DNA of 64,000 nt from Ciborinia camelliae (taxonomy: Eukaryota > Ascomycota > Leotiomycetes > Helotiales > Sclerotiniaceae): the NCBI GenBank assembly GCA_025890175.1, contig JANPYM010000002.1, positions 4,240,957 to 4,304,956 of the forward strand, in the 5' to 3' direction. Shown here piece after piece: positions 22,088 to 34,799 of the stretch. The notes beneath the pieces were generated by a model, which was not told the DNA's origin, ran no database searches, and worked only from the letters and a program-made list of their open reading frames with translations. Within the stretch, counting starts at the first letter, position 1. Every line of letters begins with the position of its first letter. Both the position numbers and the translations under genes were made by a program.

Positions 22088-23511
22088 TTAGCTTTGATGA
22101 GGAGCCATACCAAGACTGTTGTTTCCTCCGTTGAATACGACGAATTGGGACTTGAACATGATGTCGCCGTAGATTTGGAGGCTTTGGGGGGTGGCTTGGA
22201 GACCTCCGAAACAGGCTGTGGGAAAGGTTGATGGTTAGTATATGTTGTGAGAATGGAAATTGGGAGAGAGGGAGAGAGGGAGAGGGGAAAGATGAAGAGA
22301 AAGGAGAAATGGGAATTAGGCAAGAACTTACTTTTTCCAGTCGCATCAACAGGTGCATAGTTGATATCATCACCACGAACAACAGCCATATAGGAGCCTC
22401 CAACATCGACTTGCAAATCGGGCAACTTGGCCGAGCAGGGGAATGTCACACCGCCGACCGTCTTGTTGTTAACGGCTCCTTGGACCTTGCTATAGTATCC
22501 GTTGACAATGTTGGCATCGGCCAACATGAGAGTGGTTCCCGTATCGGCAATGGCTTGTCCGTTGGGGACAGCCGTCTGCTGACCTCCTCCGACGGAGAAT
22601 TTCGTGGAGCTGAATTGCCAGAACCCTTGCGTCGTGTTGACGGCGGCCCAGCTCAGGGATCCGTTGAATTTGCTCGTGTCAATGTTTCCGAATTCGTAGG
22701 ATCCTGCAGAGGCGTGGCGAAGATCGGCAGTGAAGACTGGTTGAGCGAGACCTTGGGCAATGGCGTTGTCGAAGAACGTCTTCTGTTGAGTGGGCTTGAC
22801 GGTGTTGAGTTTGGAAAATGCGAGACCGACAAGTCCGTTGGATTGCGTGTCGGAGACGAAGGATGCCGAGACTGCCGTGGCCATTTCGACCGCTTGTCCA
22901 GTGACTGTTGCTCCTCCAATGTTGACCGTGTCGGTACCAACGTTACCAGCAGCTCCAGATCCATCACCATATGAGATGGACCATTTAGCACCTTGCAACA
23001 TCTTGAAGCTCTTGGATTTGGTGGGATCAAAGTTTTGGTGGCCGGATTGGGAAGCGGTTGGGAGTTGAGTGCTGAAGCACCAGAGATCCGAGGATCCACT
23101 GTCGAAATCCATCATGATGTCTTGTCCGCCGATATTGACCTTGGACAAGTATTCGGTATCTCCACTTTCTGGTATAGCAGCCACGATACCGGTTCTTGCA
23201 CCTCCGCCACCACTTGCGGCTGCGGCCTTTGCGGTTGTGATTCCATTTGCGGCCTTGGCCTTGGAGTTTCCTGCTGGGAAGGCAGGGTTGGCATCGGAGT
23301 TTAGGGCGTCGACCAGTGAGGCTGGGAGCGCCATTGAGTGCTTGTTATATGCCTTGATGAGAGCTCTTGTACCTGCTCCGGGTGTTCGACCGACATAATT
23401 AGGGTTCGCTACTCGTGCAACCTTGAAGCTTCGCTTTTGTGCTGGATGTGGAACGGCGAAGACAAGGTTGAGGAAGGCGATGACATAGAGTGTTTGAAAT
23501 AATGAAGGCAT
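22088..23511 (-). CDS. Secreted pepsin-like aspartic protease (A1)
   Basis: Minus-strand exons are 23511..22332 and 22215..22088, split codon A|CC (Thr), giving 435 aa. The donor is GTAAGT and the acceptor CCCACAG. Signal peptide MPSLFQTLYVIAFLNLVFAV, then a propeptide of about 90 residues. The mature domain starts near TGIVAAIPESGDTEYLSKV. Catalytic Asp137 is in DFDSGSSDLW (Ser in place of the more common Thr), the flap Tyr is in SYGDGS (about 181), and the second catalytic Asp323 is in IADTGTTLML. A late Cys pair (FPCSAKLPD and TCFGGLQA) can form the C-terminal-lobe disulfide; its second Cys is in exon 2. The end GNNSLGMAPHQS has no GPI signal, so it is probably secreted free. Resembles penicillopepsin-type acid proteases of fungi. 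Confidence 0.95.
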
Positions 23512-26500
23512 CTTGAATGATTGATAAGGCCACGCCAGGTGGTTTTTTTAATAAAAAAAAGAGAAAGGGTGGTTGACTCGTATGAATGAAGGATAATGCT
23601 ACTGCTTGAGATAGACCAGATCACAAGAGAAATGACGAAAGATTGCTGAACAGTGAATAATATGAACTGAGAATGAGAAGAAAAATGGATGCCGGCCCCA
23701 AATATTATTATAAAGAAAATGTAAATAGATAATACGAAACAATAAATAGAAATCTAGCAAAAAAACACACACGAGAAACCTCCGAATATGGAGATGGATG
23801 AAGATAGAGAGGAGAATAATGGAAAAAACCAAAATCAAAAACACCAGGCTTTTCACAAAGCATAAGTACTCCATGAAAGAAATCTCATGTTTGCGCAACA
23901 CACACTTGATAAGTTGACATGCGCGTTTGAAGACAAGGTTCAAACGCCCAAAGCCGGGATGCATCATGCCAGACATGAGATGCAACATCTTGGTGGAGAA
24001 TAATACTCATTCGGGAAAAGTCCCTAACGTCTCAAGAGGAACCGGGTACGCATGCGTGTTTGATCCTATTTTTTCTGCCGGTCCTCATGGCCTTGTCACT
24101 TTGTCTGTGCTTTTTGAGGTGGCGAGGAAGCCTCGGCCATTATTGTCAAGCCTTTCTTTGATCACGGCTTGTTTTCATCGTATCGATGGTCGTGGGGGAA
24201 TCGTTTGTGTGAGGAAATATTATCAGGGGATGGAGTTGTGGATGTGGATGTGGATGTGGATGGTTGTGGTTGTGGTGGTAGGAAATGTACGTACTATCAT
24301 GGCATAGGTACTACTAGAAAATGAAAATACCATTTGGAAGTTAGGAGATTCGCCTCGATTCTCTTAGAAATTCGTACTCAGTGGCTGTTGTTCTTCCATG
24401 GGGCGTAGGCGGAGGCCGCGTTTACCCAAAATACTCCAAGACTTTACCAGAAAAACGGATCCATTCATGTTGTGCGGTCCAATGCCACTAGATATGAATG
24501 GACCAAGGTCTTGTTTGGTGATGTGATGTGATACCGCTTCCCCTGAAAACAACTTAATAGCCAGTAACATTGGAAGGATTTGATCCCATCGTTGGATTAC
24601 AAATTCAAATATATGAATAATATATTGTTCGAAAGTCAATACCGATCATTGGAGTTCAAGTCTTCAAGAGCATTGAATTGGAATGTAAAGTACCGATACT
24701 AAGAAAATACCAATAAACGATGGTTCATCTGCAGTCACCTCACTTCAGTATCATGTTGAATGCCGAGAATTTATTAATACTCCTTCACACCTCCATTGAC
24801 AAGTAACTTTTTACTTTGTCAAATCCATTTCCAATCCCTCTTCCGTGATGATATACAGATCTACTAGTTCAGAGTAATCACAAGAATAATAACGTGGGAC
24901 AATCGATTGCCTACAACATTCCGGGGAAAACAAACTTCGAAATAACCTACCGCGCATCATCGACAATCAAGCTTAGCAGACGGGAAGTTGGGAACTTACA
25001 GTAGCTGGCCAACATATGATTGTAAACTCAGATGCTCCCAAGCTTTTCGATACGTCTCCATTTCCCAATTTTGAGATGGAAGCAAAACGATGAAAGCGCT
25101 TACTAGGACCTGGTTGACTCGGGTACCGTATATCTTGCGTTTCTTCGATTCTCGGGTTATTTTTGATGTGATTGTGCTATGTTGTATCGATGTTTCAAAA
25201 TTCAGAAAGACGGTCGGTAGGTTTATAACATCAATTGTATCGACTGGATTCTTTTTTTGCTGTGAAAGGAATTTTGCAGCCGTTACAGTATACCGGTATA
25301 CAAAACAGAATGTATCATTCTTCCAGAACTATAAAATTGTGTTTTACACATTTACCTGTAATCGTTTCGTCACCTTGCTCGCGTACCTCCTTCATCATAT
25401 CTACTGTACGTAACTATAAAAAAAAATGGCTCTTCTTTGCCATAACTTTCAATTGTACAGGACCTAGCAACCAGTATTTTTCATCATGACTAGGATTATA
25501 GATCTCATCTATCCATTGATTAAATTAAATAGCTAGAGATACAAGGTACAGTGCAGCATGCCACCATCCGATTCCCCGCCAATGCCGCCACCATGCTAAA
25601 CACACCCAAGCTTGAAACTCGTGTACTCTAATATGAAACGTCAGCTCTTGGTCAATTCATTGAATCCGGAGTGTATGCCCAGAAGGGATTTGCGAGTTAT
25701 TGGGAATGTCTTGTGTTAATTGGATGAGAGGAAGTTTTTTATTTTTCTTTTTCTTTTTCTTTTACATTTATACTTTTTATTATTCTCTGGTTCTTGATGG
25801 AGCACTCAGCAATGCCAACCTTCTGCTCGATGTGGTCTATACTGTACTTCGGGCCTCTGTTATTTTCTTCCATCTTCCGCTGCACGGGACAGTACGGCAT
25901 CTTGTTAGGTATATAGTGCGTACCTAGGTATCTGGACATACAACGTGCGTTCGCTTCAGATGCCCGGACAGGCCACCAACACCACCACCTCAACAAAGGA
26001 TCCTCAAACCTCCATCGTCTCCAAATACTCCCCATAGCCACTGATAATAACAATCATACCAATGCTACAAAACACATGTATCCTTGACTGGGGACTCGGC
26101 CCAACATCTCGATTCTTTAACGGTAAAGGCCCGGACAGGTCCATCAAATTGGGATGAGATCAAACTTCTACGCCATGGCCCGGGGGCCATATACTCGCGC
26201 ATTGATCCGTTGAATACGAATTATCTTAACCCTAAGAAATATTGCAATACATCTCCAGCTCGTTCCCAATTCAAATGGATGTACAGGCTCAAGGAGCTTG
26301 TTTGGAATCTATTTTAGTATCCTGACAGTAGGAGAATCATATCATGACACTATTGTTCGACACCCACCGCCCACAAAAGTACATACAAACGTACGCCGCC
26401 TCCTTGGGAAGTTTGGGTTGAGTAAAATCTGTTTCGTGCTTTTGAGACTTGAGTGTTTTGATTAGCCCGAGGGCAAAGTGTTCTTCTCAAAGTTCAAACA

Positions 26501-28555
26501 ATTCCACAATCGGTCATGATTTCTGGAGGCTAGGATAACATCAAGGTGTATCGGCAAAATCACATTTCATATCTACCATGTTACAACCCATGAGTGCTAT
26601 TATTACCTCTGTCTGTGGATCATTTGTATCATCGTCGTCAATTTACCACGCTGCCTCAGCTCAAGTGCCTCCTCCGGAAAGGTTGACCGGGACAGCGCAG
26701 AGATGTAATTATATAAATAAACAGTACAACTCATACAACTCATACAGTCATAGTCGGTCTCGTCCTTGACTTGGGATTCAGGATATCTCAACCCCATTAA
26801 GTTATATCACATCACTGAACCTGACATACAAGATTTGGAATCTATGTAGAGATGAATGGTCTCATTTGGATATTCGATGGCGATCTTGCATAATACGCTT
26901 AGATTAGATACTATAAGAGGAAGTTTTTTGTACGTCTGTCTACCAGAGAGATTTACAGTTAGTGGACTAAGTGAAGGCATTGATGGAGATGAAGATGAAG
27001 ATGGTATCTAAGCTTTGTCCTCTGCTTGATGGTTTGTTGTACAACGCCGTATACTTGGCAAGTTTCATGATATGATGAACAAGCGATCTTCTTCATTCCT
27101 GGCAATATTATAGATAGGTAATCATCTCCATCTCTATCGCTCAAAGTCTCTCCTCTATTCTCAGTAGGTACAGCCGTGTATCCATTCATTCATTCCACTT
27201 CTCCTACCTCCCCTTTCATTCAACGCAAGTAAGCCTTCTGACCGCAAGTCCGCAATGCATCAGCATCTTTATTATCAGCAAGACAAGCTTTATCATATCA
27301 TCATAGTACGGTGTCATAGAAGAGACGGATGAATACTGCTTCCTTCAAGTCATGAATCCAAAATTTGCCTTAATCCTTAATCCAGGGACCTCTCAAGTTT
27401 CAATAAGTAAAGAGTCGACAAAAGAATGCCACTTACTTACTAAAAAGCAATACAAGCTGAAAACCGTACATGCTCATGTATGTGATGACCCAGGAGCAAG
27501 CAAAGCGCAAGGGAATTCCCAGAGAATTCACATTCATAATTATCACATCCGGACCGCTGCTGCTTCTGCTTAGAGTAGGTATTTATTCATGAAACCTACG
27601 TACAAACCAAACCGAATTTGGCCGTAGTGATCTATTCTATCCTATCCTGTCATCTAATTATCTAGTGAAGTGCTGGTCTGCTATCCAGCTGCTGCTGTTG
27701 TGATAATCCATCCAAGGACATCGTAATTTTCAATTTTTCATCTCCACATATTTCTTCGAGTTCTAGGCAACTTGAATGTCACTTATCTCTACAGTATTTT
27801 AAATGTCATATATAGATAGATTAGGCAGGCAAAAAAATGTGTATCATAGCATAGTAGTGATCATAGCATAGTGACGAGTTAAGCATACTATATCCTATAT
27901 CAGTGATCTATTCACAACGTGAATTTGAAAGAATGATATAAGGGTTTTGAATTTCTTTTATTAAGTTACGGTTCCGAGTTCAGGGGTTGTTTGACGAAAA
28001 CCCTGCTGGGATATTGGATTGGTACGGAAGTTTCATTTGTTATGTTTTGTTTTACTTTTCCATGCATACTATGATAAATATATTTTGGTTGGGATAATCA
28101 TGTGATTCAAGGGTGCTGTACAACTAGCGCATGAGCTAGCCGTACGTATATATACGCACGAGTTCAACCCATAGTGTAGTTTAGAAAAACAAGCCGAAAT
28201 ACAATACAATATTATAGTACTATTCTGTCTTCACCACCGATGGTGATACCAACAATTGTTCCCGGTAGTAAAAATATCCGGGCAACTTGTGACTTCAGTG
28301 GTGACTGTAAGACCCCTATCATGTTTTATATACTTTTGTGTGGTCGGAACCCAGGATTAAGATCTGGGTCCTGACCTACTTCATTAATGAGAATCTTATT
28401 CCATGATCGTTAGACAAATCATTATTGGCGAAGAAGAATACTGCCATAAAACAGTTAACATTGGCTATCTACATATCCTAGTGCTATATCCTATCCCATC
28501 ATAACAAATTCCCACCCCACCTCTTACATCCACAAATTCCTAGACTGGTACCTAT
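23512..28555. other. 5-kb stretch without a supported gene
   Basis: Both strands were read. Frames of 60-130 codons (for example 23599-23988 minus, 23927-24307 plus, 25090-25413 plus) overlap and lack domains or splice structure. Simple repeats include GGATGTGGATGTGG near 24239 and a T/C-run near 25736-25765. AT content is moderate. RNA genes or decayed genes cannot be excluded. The protease promoter is at the left end. Confidence 0.5.
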
Positions 28556-31122
28556 CTAAGCATTAACCACCGTCTCCCCGCTCGGGAATCCAGCCTCATA
28601 TTGCAAGACCAACTTAACGCCCGCCCCCGGTGCCAACCTCACATTCCAAAGCACCTCGCCAGTCTTCTTTAATTCTGCATCGGCCGTCCCCCAAGCATCA
28701 GATTTCCTACTTCGACGTACAATCTCGCCCCCACCCCCAGAGCTTCTCTCTCTCTCCCTCTCCCTATCTCTCTCGCGCTCACGTCCTCCTCCTTGAAGCA
28801 TCTCATCATCTAGATTCAGCCCAGTGGCAATTCTATCACCGTCGGGTTTCAAACCTCGCGGGACTAACACTTCGACTCGAAGTCGCTCTTCCTCGGAAAC
28901 TGGTACCTGGTCCATAACCAATAGACTAACACCTCTCTGAATCCTCGTATTGCGCAAGGACAATGAACGTAAGAAAATGTTGCTGTCTTCTTTCGAGAAG
29001 ATCCCGCTTTGCGAACGTCGCACCTCGGGCTTGTTATAGACCACTTTGATGGCTGGATCGACACCTAAATTCAAGCTTAAATTTTCACCCACAGAACATC
29101 TGGGGAACATGGCTTGGCCCAGAAAACTACCATCCAGATTCAATCCCACTGGGCCTGCCAACAATGGAATTTTCGATGAATTGCGCAATTTGGCTTTGAG
29201 GAATGCGACGGTACGGAGTTTGGGTACGACTACGTGTTCAAACCCGATATTCTTGAACTCAATCTTTGCAATCTTGTGCTTGAGGACCGAGTTTGACGGC
29301 ATAAGAGTTTTGAGACCAGGTAGGTCATAGGTGGTAGACATGCCGGACTCTTCCCAAGCTCCTTCTTCGAATGTGAGGGTGGGTTTTGGTGAAAGGAGGC
29401 GTTGAACGAGTGGGGCTTCAAATGTGCCGGTTGGATCACCGATATCTGAACCGGGTGCGGAAACATTCACGCTGTATTCTGGATGCATGGGGGGCTGAGC
29501 ACCCCCAAAGAGAGAGTTACCTTGGGTGGGTTGGCTGGTGGAGTTCTCGGGAACAGGCTCAGAATTCTGAGGTGGAAATGGGCGAGACATTCCGAACGCT
29601 CCACCGGTAGGGACGGGATTTTGGGATGGTGCAAAAGTCCCGAATAAGCCTCCAGTAGATGGTGCAGCAGATCCGAACAAAGCACCGGTAGATATGGGGT
29701 TTTGAGATGGTGCAGCGGCCCCGAATGCTGTTGGTTGAGGGAACATATTTGGTTTGGCTTGGTGTGGGGTATTTCCAAACAGACTATTAGATGCAAATAC
29801 ACCTTTATTGGCGAATAGATTGTTCGTCGGCTCGAATCCAAAAAGAAGATATCGAGGCTGTTGAAGATGCTGATTGTTCTTGTCAGCCCACTCCGTTCTC
29901 TTGGCCGCGATCTCACTGGTGCTAAAAAGAGCGGCTTCGGCATTTCTACTCCCTCCCTTTAATAGTCGCACGTTCCATGGTGGCAGGGTAGGTATTGATT
30001 CATCAAAACTAGTAATGGATGTTTGTGAGGTTGACAGAAGAACTTTGGCATCGCGCCATGTTTCCGATGTCATATTCTTGAGCTCGGCAGCGTATTCGAG
30101 TACGCCGGTACTGGTTAAGGTATTGAGGCTTAGATCGTAGCGAGGAGACCAGGATACTTCATACGTGATGTAAGAAATTGAAAGGCTAATGATATCTGTA
30201 GCTCGACGGCTGGAGACTTGGTAGTTATTGACGGTCATATCACTTGCTACCGAGCTAGGACGAGATGATCCAGATGTCATCGAAGAGCTCGTGGGTTCGA
30301 TACTGATCGTGACGCGGTAAACTTTCTTTGGCCAGAACAAACTTCTTTCTGATTTGATTCGCATCTTCTCCTTTGCTGACTCGGCATTCTTCCGAGATTT
30401 GGTCGCCTGAAGCTTGATCTTTTGCTTGAATGCTTTCCGTTGAGCCTTTGTTCGCGCTTTCGATAATTTATTTTTCTCTTTCATTAATCTGACAATCTCA
30501 TCCTGTGTGACTTCCAAGGCAGCGGTTGCAGCTACGTGCTCAACATAAATCTTCTCGCGTTCATCTCGGTATGCTTTGATGAGTTTCTCGAACTGTTCCG
30601 GTGAAGGAGGGTTATCACGAACAGTGGCACCATAATCCTCACAAATTTTTAGACGACTTGCAACAGAGTTGATCTTTTCAGTTTCTTGAGCTAGCAAGCG
30701 GTTCACTTGCTTGATTTTGGTATCGACGAGCTTCATGGACTCATCCTCCGAGTCAGAGGAATCATCATCGGTCTCTTCCTCAAGCTCGGAGTCCGACGAA
30801 TAAACTTCTTCGTAAACCTCACGGTTTGGGAGAAGATCAACAGATACTTCGGTGATGGTAGCAGAACCATTTCCCTCAACTTTGATAGAATGTTCGTCGA
30901 TAGTTGGAGCAAGTCCATCGATGATGATCTGATTGGTTCCGGTCTAAGAGCTGTCAGTATAAAGATGTTCTTACGATAAATACCTAGGTACCTAGGTATA
31001 TTTGATTTTCTTGCCTGCAATGTGATGTCTCTGATATCACGGACAATTTGAGCTCTAGTTGGAAAGATGAGAACACTTCGAGTGCTCAAATCCCGAACGC
31101 GAAATTCTTGTTTGGTTGACAT
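28556..31122 (-). CDS. DUF4139/DUF4140 (MuiA-like) protein with FG-motif insert
   Basis: Minus-strand exons are 31122..31015 and 30943..28556 (831 aa). The intron uses a GC donor (CAG|GCAAGA) and TTAG acceptor. Phase 0 joining gives TLQ|TGTNQIIIDGL, the expected continuous N-terminal DUF4140 fold (FPTRAQIVRDIRDITLQ, then ATITEVSVDLLP). An acidic linker (ELEEETDDDSSDSEDES) and a coiled coil (about 105-240, ending in Lys/Arg-rich KQKIKLQATKSRKN) follow. DUF4139 starts at about SISYITYEVSWSPRYDLSL and resumes after an insert of about 120 residues (about 400-520). The insert has seven FG dipeptides (SLFGN, ALFGS, GLFGT, SLFGG and others), like FG nucleoporins. An R/E/D-repeat lies near 760. The C-terminus is VLWNVRLAPGAGVKLVLQYE. 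Biochemical function is unknown. Confidence 0.88.
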
Positions 31123-33005
31123 TTTTTGCCCGATTTTCTAGGGTTGTGGTCGACGCGTGAGTTGGCAATCGTTAAGCAGTGTCACTATAGGTGGTTTCGC
31201 AGGGTATTCAACAATTCAACTATCCGACAACAGAGATTTGGAAGTAGTGCTGTGCTGTGCTGTGCTATGCTGTGGTGAAGAAGAAAAATGAAGAAGAAAG
31301 GATGAAAGGGATAAGAAATAAGGAATTGCTGCTTCCAACCTTTATATTTCTCTCTATTGCCCGACACCCAATTTTGCCGTCCGATGTTCTAACTTCTCAC
31401 TTTGGTAAATGTTAGGCCTAGGGTTTCAGCGGATGTCAGCATTATTGACAGGCAACTGAAAGCTTTACTCCGTACACTTTTGCCCCGCATCCTGAGAAAC
31501 CTTTGGATTGATATAGCCAATCACCAGTTATAGATCACGTTGGAAAACGCGGCCATGTTCCCTCATATTCCGTTTCCATTGCGATTCGCGAAGCAACACG
31601 AACAAGGAAAGGAAATCAAGTAAAATAGGAAATGAAAGGCCGACAGACACAACGTTTGAATGAGTCATGTTTACTTGGATGGCATGGATATCTGACCATC
31701 AGCCGAATTCAGGTACATATTGATTTTTGATATTCGTCGTCCACGTGACAGCCGGCCCCTACCACAAATCATGCTAAACCATTAAGCTATATGCGAGAAA
31801 GATTGCCATTTAACATACAACATATACCCTTTCTGCTTTAGAACCTAAACCTCATCCCACTACCCCCAAAAACCTGACAAGAGGTGTATCACGTGAACCT
31901 TCATGCTTTTAGAAGGCGGTGGGCTGTACTTCTCCTCAACCCACCCCTTCATTCCTTTCCCCCGAACCGAACTTTCTTCAAGACATCTTTCTTATAAGCC
32001 TACAATATTACTTCCGCTCTTTAAACCGATGGTGATAAGGTTATCGAGTCAGCTAAATGATTCATGACGAGTGCTTTTTGTTTGGTTTGTGTCATCGCTA
32101 GGTTACGGCATAATTATGAATTGATAATCCATCACACCACCAAGAGATATCTGCCTATTCAAAGGCTTCCCGAGTCAACCAATAAAAGACTTTCCACTTC
32201 AAGTTTCAGCGTTGCAGTCTGTGTATGAAATAGGAACAGGCGTCAGTCGCAAAAGCCTTATAGTGATATAACCTTCAATTGACAGGTAACGCAACCCTAT
32301 CAATCAATCAATAAATAACCCGACGATTTAGCAGTCATCCACAATGAACCAACCTATAATGAACACGAACGAGAAGGAGAAGGAGAACCATTATCAGATT
32401 AGCGATTCAATTCATGTCTCGAAATCAAGTCCAACGATCGATCAAATATACATACCGATATCCATCTCCAAACCTTACGACACACATGCCCAGTAGAAGG
32501 CACTGGAGAACATGTCGGTGCTGACGAACCTAGGTAAGTCAATCAGAGGAATGGGTACAGAGCCACCATCTTACCACTATCCATATACGGATCCTCTGTA
32601 TGGGCGACCAGACAGCTATAAATTTCATGTCTACAATCCGAGCCAAGGCATCACCGGGGCATACCGCAGAACAGGAAACGGTGCCGCCGATGCAAACAAT
32701 GTTACACATACTAACTTATTCTAGTAACTCCCTTCCGATAACGTATCTTATTATTTCGTTACAGAAATGGATATTTTCACTCGGGGATAGGATAAGGTCA
32801 ACGTTAGTCTGCTGAACTTGGATTTTGAAATTTCCCATCTACCGGTACCCAAAAACAAATAAACTATAAACATAACCATCCTTTTACCATACATTTCCCA
32901 TCCCTCCTTCGTTTGACCTCCTCTTTTTATTCTTTTGTTTCCATCTAACCTTATGCATTTTCTCTTTCCCATTCGCTACTCCTCATTCTTTTAGCGTCTC
33001 GACGA
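31123..33005. other. Intergenic region with weak short frames
   Basis: Promoter side of the DUF4139 gene. Two consecutive plus frames occur at 32344-32496 (50 aa) and 32512-32724 (70 aa; contains PPSYHYPYTDPLYGRPDSYK). They may belong to an unrecognised small transcript, but nothing else supports them, so no gene is called. Confidence 0.4.
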
Positions 33006-34405
33006 CTAAGCTGTCCCCTGCGCATCATGACGGATAGCACTTATCCTATCAGCAAAATGTTTCCCTCCGCCTGCCCACCACTCTACCTCCTTCAAAAAAC
33101 CCCGCAACCCCTCATCCAATATTCTCTCTCTCTTATTCCATTTGATCACATCCACATTTCCACTTCCACTAGCCTTCTGCATGTTATCTAAAAGCTGGTT
33201 CGAACACTTCGATAACCCTTCAAAAAATTTAACATCCCACTGGATCAATCTTTCTAGCAGGTCGAAATGTTCTATCAAAGTCTTCAAGACTTTCAAATCT
33301 TCAACGGAATCTTCCTTCCGATGCATCTTCAAATTTGCTTTCTCATTGGTAGTTCTTGTAATAGATTCCCACCACCGAATTTTCTTCTCGATATCGTTCT
33401 TGCCTTCGTCTGTTAGACGCTTGATGTGTGTACAGCCTGTTCGAATTTCGTCAACTTTTGTTTGGAGATCTTTAACAAGTGAAAAAACTTCATTCTTGAT
33501 GTTGAGAAAGTCAGAAGCATGATTATTAATCATTCGAATATACTGCAGGCATAAAGTGTAGAGTTTCTCAAAAATCCCACGAGCTTCCTTTTCGCGCTCA
33601 GATAAGCCATCAAAGTATATGTATGATTTAGAGTATAACCGGATCCTGAAGCTTTTTGAATCGTTTTCCTTTTGTTTTTGATCTCTATCAAGAAGTTCGT
33701 AAAAACGTTCCGTTAGATCGCGGGTGTCTTTGACAGTAAAAATACTAGCTCAACTAAGTTGCGTCATAACTTTCGACCATTTCGCTTGCATATCTTTGAA
33801 TTCGGGTTCCAATTTGCGAATTAAGGACAAGATGAGTTCAAGTTAGGGAATAAGTGGATTACCATAAATTTCTGTTTTTCGGTCGAAAGAATCGAGATGG
33901 GTTAGTTGGCTGTAAAAATATGAGGAGGATCCAACAATCGAGTATTTAGGCCTTATAATGTCGGTTCCGTGGAACAAATATGCTGCAAGGTTTAATTGGC
34001 CCAGGCGGAGAAGAATTGTTCGCGTTGCAGGTCGGTGAAGTTGTAAAATGGAGCTTCAGTATAATTCGTAGAAAACCGATCGACCTCCTCACCTCCTCCA
34101 TGAATATTGAAGATAAGAGGTATACAAATGACAAGACAAATCACCAAAACTAATTTGGTATCTTAAAAGAAGATAAAAGCGTTTTTAATAAAGGTCCATG
34201 TAATTTGCATTGGTGATTCGTCTTCACCTCTAGCGCTAGCACTAGCTCGAGCTCGAGCTTGAGTGCGTTGAATAGGTTGAGGAGAGGATTTGTCCAAATG
34301 TCGGTATTGTTTCCTTGGACTATTCAGGGTTAATTGACCATTGTTGTAGTTGTTGTTGCTGCTTCTAGCATTGGTGCCAGTAGTGTTGATAAGAGTGGGA
34401 GGCAT
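33006..34405 (-). pseudogene. Broken gene for a membrane-anchored coiled-coil protein
   Basis: Reading the minus strand from an ATG at 34405, coding-like sequence runs to a normal stop at 33006 but is interrupted four times: TAA at 34165-34163 inside a hydrophobic segment; a one-base frame change near 33990-34000 (FFSAWAN in one frame, then LNLAAYLFHGTD in the other); TAA at 33845-33843; TGA at 33752-33750. The intact product would have a polar N-terminus (SSNNNYNNGQLTLN), one TM segment (VLVICLVICIPLIF), then a long helical region with repeated Glu/Lys/Leu. The longest intact piece is 33533..33006 (175 aa). Two stops fit C-to-T change of CAA and CGA codons. An intron could remove the two internal stops (G|GTAATC to TCAAAG|AC also fits phase), but cannot explain the first TAA or the frame change. 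Confidence 0.65.
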
Positions 34406-34799
34406 TTCTGTCAAGAGGAGAATAGAGAAATCTCGAAAACTGGTGTATCTAGGTAATAGGCGGTAGTAGGTGGTAGTAGGCGGTAGCAGTCGGTAGCAGT
34501 TGGGGAGAGGAGACGAGAGTACCCTAACCCTAAGAAATACCGTTGAGAGAAGGCGTTGCGATAGGGAATTTACAATGGACAGGTGTGAAGAAATCATGGA
34601 TGACGCCAAAGAATACAAATTGGGAGGCTTTTAATGGTTGGCATATAACATTTGACGATCTTTTCGACCTAACAGCCTTCTATGTGTTTTTCCTTGGAGG
34701 AATATTGTTAATATGGTTGTGGATAGATATGATGAGCTTTTTAGTGAGTCAATTATGGAAGAGATTATGAGAATCTGTCGTTGTACATAATCAGCTGAA
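34406..34799. other. Short intergenic region
   Basis: Upstream flank of the broken coiled-coil gene, including a GGTAGTAGGCGGTAG-type repeat at about 34450-34500. No gene is seen. Confidence 0.4.

Noticed and set aside
32344..32724. Two consecutive short frames that might form a small gene
   Set aside because: No intron of plausible length joins them and neither has a domain; kept only as a note.
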